A stretch of 64,000 bases of DNA, taken from assembly GCF_000802305.1 (NCBI RefSeq), contig NZ_JTDK01000006.1:496001-560000 (forward strand). The letters run 5' to 3'. Shown in pieces: positions 61,203-64,000 of this stretch; within the stretch, counting starts at the first letter, position 1, and each line of letters starts with the position of its first letter. Source of the DNA: Microbacterium mangrovi. GTDB lineage: Bacteria > Actinomycetota > Actinomycetes > Actinomycetales > Microbacteriaceae. Both the position numbers and the translations under genes were made by a program. The notes beneath the pieces are model-generated. The model made no database searches, was not told the origin of the DNA, and worked only from the letters and a program-made list of their open reading frames with translations.

Positions 61203-61932
61203 AGCCGTCCTTGGCCGGGTCCGGAGCGGACGGGGTGGACACCTGCACCCCGTGCTGCACCATCGCGCCGCCGTCGGAGGCGGTCAAACCGGGAGAAGCT
61301 CCGTTGACGGTGCCGGGGTCGAAGGTCGCGGAGCCGTAGTGCGCAAGGGTCGCCACCCGGCCCCCGATGCTCGGCGCCTCCTCGATCCACTCCGCCGACG
61401 TCAGCGGACCGCTGTACGCGTGGGTCGTCGTCGACTTCGCACCCGTCGTCGCGTCGGCGATGGTGATCGTCCAGACTCCGCCCGCTCCGCGGCTGATCGA
61501 CGCGTTGATCAGGTCACCCGGACTCACCGTCATCGTGGTGATGGGGGTCTCCGCGGCGGGAAGGATCTCCCACCACACCGCGTAGTGCGCCGCGCGATTG
61601 TAGTAGTCCGATTCGGTGCCGGTCTGGATCAGGCTGGAGTTGTTGAAACCGTCGATCCCGATCCAGTTCGAGGAGTAGCTCGCCGTCTTCGTCGCCGACA
61701 CCGACGGCACCCTCCAGGTGCCGGTGATCGACGTGAACGGGGTGCCGGCGGATGCCACCGCGTACCCGGACCAGTTGGACGACGCCCACCCGAGGTTCCC
61801 GGCGTGCGTCGCGTTCGCGGGAACCCGCGGCTTGTGGGAGATCGCACTCGCGTCCGCGGCCACCGGGCCCAGCAGCGCTGCCGCCGCCAGCCCCGCAGCC
61901 GACACCGATGCGATCAAGGAACGCCAGACCAT
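61156..61932 (-). CDS. Secreted G1 family glutamic endopeptidase
   Basis: A 258-residue exported protease of the peptidase G1 (eqolisin) family. A signal peptide (SLIASVSAAGLAAAALLGPVAADA) ends near residue 29. The mature part has the family segments SSNWSGYAV (residues 52-60), SSNWIGIDGF, SSLIQTGTESDYY with the catalytic-type glutamine, VWWEILPA, and AEWIEEAPS with the catalytic-type glutamate (near residue 185). Both residues of the Gln/Glu dyad are thus present. Such enzymes work at acid pH and are best known in fungi. GAGGTGG precedes the ATG. Confidence 0.9.
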   Translation of the reverse strand: MVWRSLIASVSAAGLAAAALLGPVAADASAISHKPRVPANATHAGNLGWASSNWSGYAVASAGTPFTSITGTWRVPSVSATKTASYSSNWIGIDGFNNSSLIQTGTESDYYNRAAHYAVWWEILPAAETPITTMTVSPGDLINASISRGAGGVWTITIADATTGAKSTTTHAYSGPLTSAEWIEEAPSIGGRVATLAHYGSATFDPGTVNGASPGLTASDGGAMVQHGVQVSTPSAPDPAKDGFSVSYGSTAPAAPTT

Positions 61933-62042
61933 TCGCCACCTCGCTCATCCGGGGATCGCCGGCCCCCGTGGCGGCGTCGCGCACGCAAGCCTAGATCCGG
62001 CCTCCCCGTCTCCGCGAGAGCGCGAAGCTGGGAAGTCGGCAT

Positions 62043-62098
62043 GACGCGCCGATCGGCTCCCCGGCCACCGTGGTGGTCCGAGGGGCCGATCGCGCGTC
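62043..62098 (-). terminator. Hairpin downstream of small membrane protein gene
   Basis: GACGCGCCGATCGGC and GGCCGATCGCGCGTC pair with one bulge, and an inner GGCCACC/GGTGGTCC stem extends the structure. It lies 8 bp after the stop of the minus-strand membrane protein gene. No long T tract follows. Confidence 0.55.
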
Positions 62099-62105
62099 GC
62101 GGTGC

Positions 62106-62738
62106 TCACACGATGGACGGCTCCGGCAGCCGGGACCGCGTCGCCCGACCGCTCAGGAAAGCGATGCTCATGACGACCATGACCAGGACGTAGGCGAAGT
62201 ACGTGAAGTAGAACGGGGCGAGGATGCCGCACACGCCCCCGAACACGGCGACGACCCGCAGCCAGATCGGCATCCGTCCGCGCATCGCGAGCACGATGAC
62301 GATCACGCCGACGCACAGGGCGGGTCCGCAGGCGGCCATGAGGTGCCCGATCTCCGTCGCCAGATAGACGGCCGTGTGCGGTGTCTGCTCACGGACCGCG
62401 GCGCCGCCCTCCAGCATGCCCACCGCGACACCGCCCGCGAGCAGGGAGCCGGCGACGCTCAGAGCGGCACCGACCGTCGCCAGGGCGGCGAGGGGCTGGC
62501 CGATGCCGGGCAGCCGCCGCAGACCCGCGCCGAAGACCACCAGGGCGAGGGCACCGAGCGCGGCGACGTACCAGGCGACGAAGGCGGTGACGGCGTGCGC
62601 CGGATCGATGTACGCGAGGACGTCGGCGTCGGCGTAGTCGCCCCCGGGCGCACCGGAGAACATGAACGCGACGAGGGTCGCGAGGGTGTAGACGAGCAGG
62701 CCGATGCCGGCCCAGCGCGGAACGGTCGAAACGGACAT
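62106..62738 (-). CDS. Small polytopic membrane protein, unknown function
   Basis: A 210-residue inner-membrane protein with about six hydrophobic segments: AGIGLLVYTLATLVAFMF, AVTAFVAWYVAALGALALVV, ALATVGAALSVAGSLLAGGV, ALCVGVIVIVLAM, VVAVFGGVCGILAPFYFTYF and VLVMVVMSIAFL. I do not recognise the family; it faintly resembles DUF4386-type proteins in layout only. GGAGGAA precedes the ATG at 62738 with good spacing. It is divergent from the histidine kinase gene, with 218 bp between, so the kinase might influence it. Confidence 0.75.
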   Translation of the reverse strand: MSVSTVPRWAGIGLLVYTLATLVAFMFSGAPGGDYADADVLAYIDPAHAVTAFVAWYVAALGALALVVFGAGLRRLPGIGQPLAALATVGAALSVAGSLLAGGVAVGMLEGGAAVREQTPHTAVYLATEIGHLMAACGPALCVGVIVIVLAMRGRMPIWLRVVAVFGGVCGILAPFYFTYFAYVLVMVVMSIAFLSGRATRSRLPEPSIV

Positions 62739-62956
62739 GATGATTCCTCCCCAGAGGATGAGGCGCCCGGATCTCGGGTGCTTTCCGAACCGTACGAGCC
62801 GGGAGGGTTCCGGCGCGTCGTGACCGCAGACGATCTTCTCGTCGTCCGACGAGGCGGCCGCGGCTCCTCCGTGCGGAGGTCGTCCTCCGCGGTGACGACG
62901 GGCAGATCCTGCGTGAGGAGGATGCGCGGGCGCGGGCGGAGTCGTACGGTGAGTGC

Positions 62957-64000
62957 GTGAAGCGCCGAAGCTGGGCTTTCGACATCGCGATCGCCGTGGC
63001 CGTCGCCGCGGCCGGCGTCGCGGAGGCGTTCTGGGGCGTCGACTCGACGCACCGGCAGGGGCCACCCGCCGCCGAGGCCGCGGTGTACGTCGTGACCGGA
63101 CTGCTGCTGGTGATCCGGCGCGTCGCGCCGCTCTGGTGCCTGGCGGCGATCGTGGCGGTCAGCGCGGTCGAGTTCGCGATCTTCGGGTCGCCGGAAGGCC
63201 TCGGAGTCGCCGCCCCCGGCGCCATCGCCGGGTACTCGGTGGGACGATACGTGGACCGCCGGCGCTCCTGGTGGGGGCTGGTCCTCATCGCGCTGCTGTG
63301 GATCGTGTGGGACGGATTCGACCCGACGATCACGACCCCGCTCATGCGGGTCGAGCAGCTCGGCTGGATGGGCCCGTGGGTCGTCGCCTGGCTCATCGGC
63401 GCGCTGGTGCGCAGCCAGGTGCTCCATGCCGCCCAGCGGCGCGCGGTGCAGCGGGAGCGCGAAGCGCGGGCGACGGTCGAGGAGCGCAACCGCATCGCCC
63501 GCGAGCTGCACGACGTCATCGGCCACAGCGTGAGCGTGATGACGGTGCAGGCGTCCGCGGTGCGCCGGCGGCTCACACCCGACCAGGTGCAGGAGCGCCA
63601 GGCGCTCGAGACGGTGGAAGCGGTCGGGCGTGAAGCGATGACGGAGATGCGCCGCGTCGTGGGGATGCTGCGGCAGGACGACGACGACCTCGACCGGCAT
63701 CCCGCGCCCGGGCTCGACCAGGTCGACGCCCTCGTGGCGAAGTTCCGAGACGCGGGCCTTCCCGTGTCGCTGCGCGTGGACGAGGGATGCGCCGGCCTGC
63801 CCCCCGGTCTCGACCTCACCGCCTACCGCATCGTCCAGGAGGGCCTGACGAACGCGCTTCGGCATGCCTCGACCCCGCAGCACGTGGACGTGAGCGTCGG
63901 CCGCGGCGAACGGGAGACCGTCGTGGCGATCCGCGACGACGGTCAGGGCGGCGATCCGCATCCCGAACCGGGCCACGGACTTCTCGGGATGCGCGAACGT
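62957..64000 (+). CDS. Sensor histidine kinase (HisKA_3/NarL type), 3'-truncated by window end
   Basis: At least 348 residues of a membrane histidine kinase. Four or five hydrophobic helices (residues 6-150) form the sensor; the dimerisation and phosphoacceptor motif ERNRIARELHDVIGHSVSVM follows, with His185 as phosphorylation site. An ATPase domain contains the N-box-like RIVQEGLTNALRHA, then IRDDGQGG and GHGLLGMRER at the window end. Its partner response regulator should lie just beyond. The GTG at 62957 is the only start after an in-frame stop at 62915; GGTGAG lies 4 nt upstream. Confidence 0.92.
   Translation, partial: MKRRSWAFDIAIAVAVAAAGVAEAFWGVDSTHRQGPPAAEAAVYVVTGLLLVIRRVAPLWCLAAIVAVSAVEFAIFGSPEGLGVAAPGAIAGYSVGRYVDRRRSWWGLVLIALLWIVWDGFDPTITTPLMRVEQLGWMGPWVVAWLIGALVRSQVLHAAQRRAVQREREARATVEERNRIARELHDVIGHSVSVMTVQASAVRRRLTPDQVQERQALETVEAVGREAMTEMRRVVGMLRQDDDDLDRHPAPGLDQVDALVAKFRDAGLPVSLRVDEGCAGLPPGLDLTAYRIVQEGLTNALRHASTPQHVDVSVGRGERETVVAIRDDGQGGDPHPEPGHGLLGMRER

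Noticed and set aside
62739..62956. A short gene between the membrane protein and histidine kinase genes
   Set aside because: Frames here are Arg-rich shadows without a ribosome binding site; the region is better read as a divergent promoter.

Overview
The window is about 70% G+C and reads as chromosomal DNA of a Gram-positive actinobacterium in the family Microbacteriaceae, most likely Microbacterium or a close relative. Supporting signs are Lsr2, two F420-type (LLM) oxidoreductases, a hut pathway with HutF and no HutG, an ABC sugar importer without its own ATPase, many apparently leaderless genes, and a heavy excess of the heptamer GGATGCC/GGCATCC. The assignment is inference; no rRNA or taxonomic marker was compared. 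I see no prophage, insertion sequence, integrase or CRISPR array.

1-16.6 kb: a truncated MFS exporter, a hydrolase and an acyl-CoA dehydrogenase; then, on the minus strand, a class V aminotransferase and a fused GMC oxidoreductase. A sugar-import operon (binding protein plus two permeases) and its likely LacI-family regulator follow. LacI is divergent from an operon of two Gfo/Idh/MocA dehydrogenases flanking a ThuA-like protein, with palindromic operators between them. Next come a CsoR-like metal regulator, a DUF445 membrane protein, an array of inverted intergenic repeats around a small GIY-YIG gene, and a SixA-like phosphatase.

16.7-24.3 kb: a complete histidine-utilisation operon on the minus strand (hutH, hutU, an M20 amidohydrolase, hutF, hutI; neighbours overlap by 4 nt or lie 1-4 bp apart), divergent from an IclR-type regulator. 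The M20 enzyme stands where an N-formylglutamate hydrolase is required.

24.4-44 kb: a winged-helix regulator with an MFS transporter, a YbaK-like deacylase, a metal P-type ATPase and a copper chaperone behind a perfect CsoR-type operator, an acyl-CoA ligase behind paired palindromes, a Kef-type antiporter, a C45 acyltransferase, an LLM oxidoreductase, an M24 peptidase, a TetR/putrescine-oxidase pair, an SLC13 permease, tRNA-Ala(CGC), and housekeeping genes (galU, 5-formyl-THF cyclo-ligase, FmdB, mscL).

44-49.2 kb is the most unusual part. A 1235-residue SF1-helicase-like protein with a C-terminal nuclease-like domain has lost its Walker A lysine and its DEAQ-type Walker B. It is divergent from an Ogt-like alkyltransferase that has lost its catalytic cysteine, and lsr2 follows. 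Both look like retained DNA-binding or sensing proteins rather than enzymes.

49.2-64 kb: a DHA2 exporter with a long charged tail, an Lrp/MalY pair, a large secreted beta-propeller/Ig-like/ricin-lectin protein, tRNA-Arg(CCT), an F420 oxidoreductase, a LysR/MFS pair, a secreted G1 glutamic peptidase, a small membrane protein, and a sensor histidine kinase cut off by the window end.
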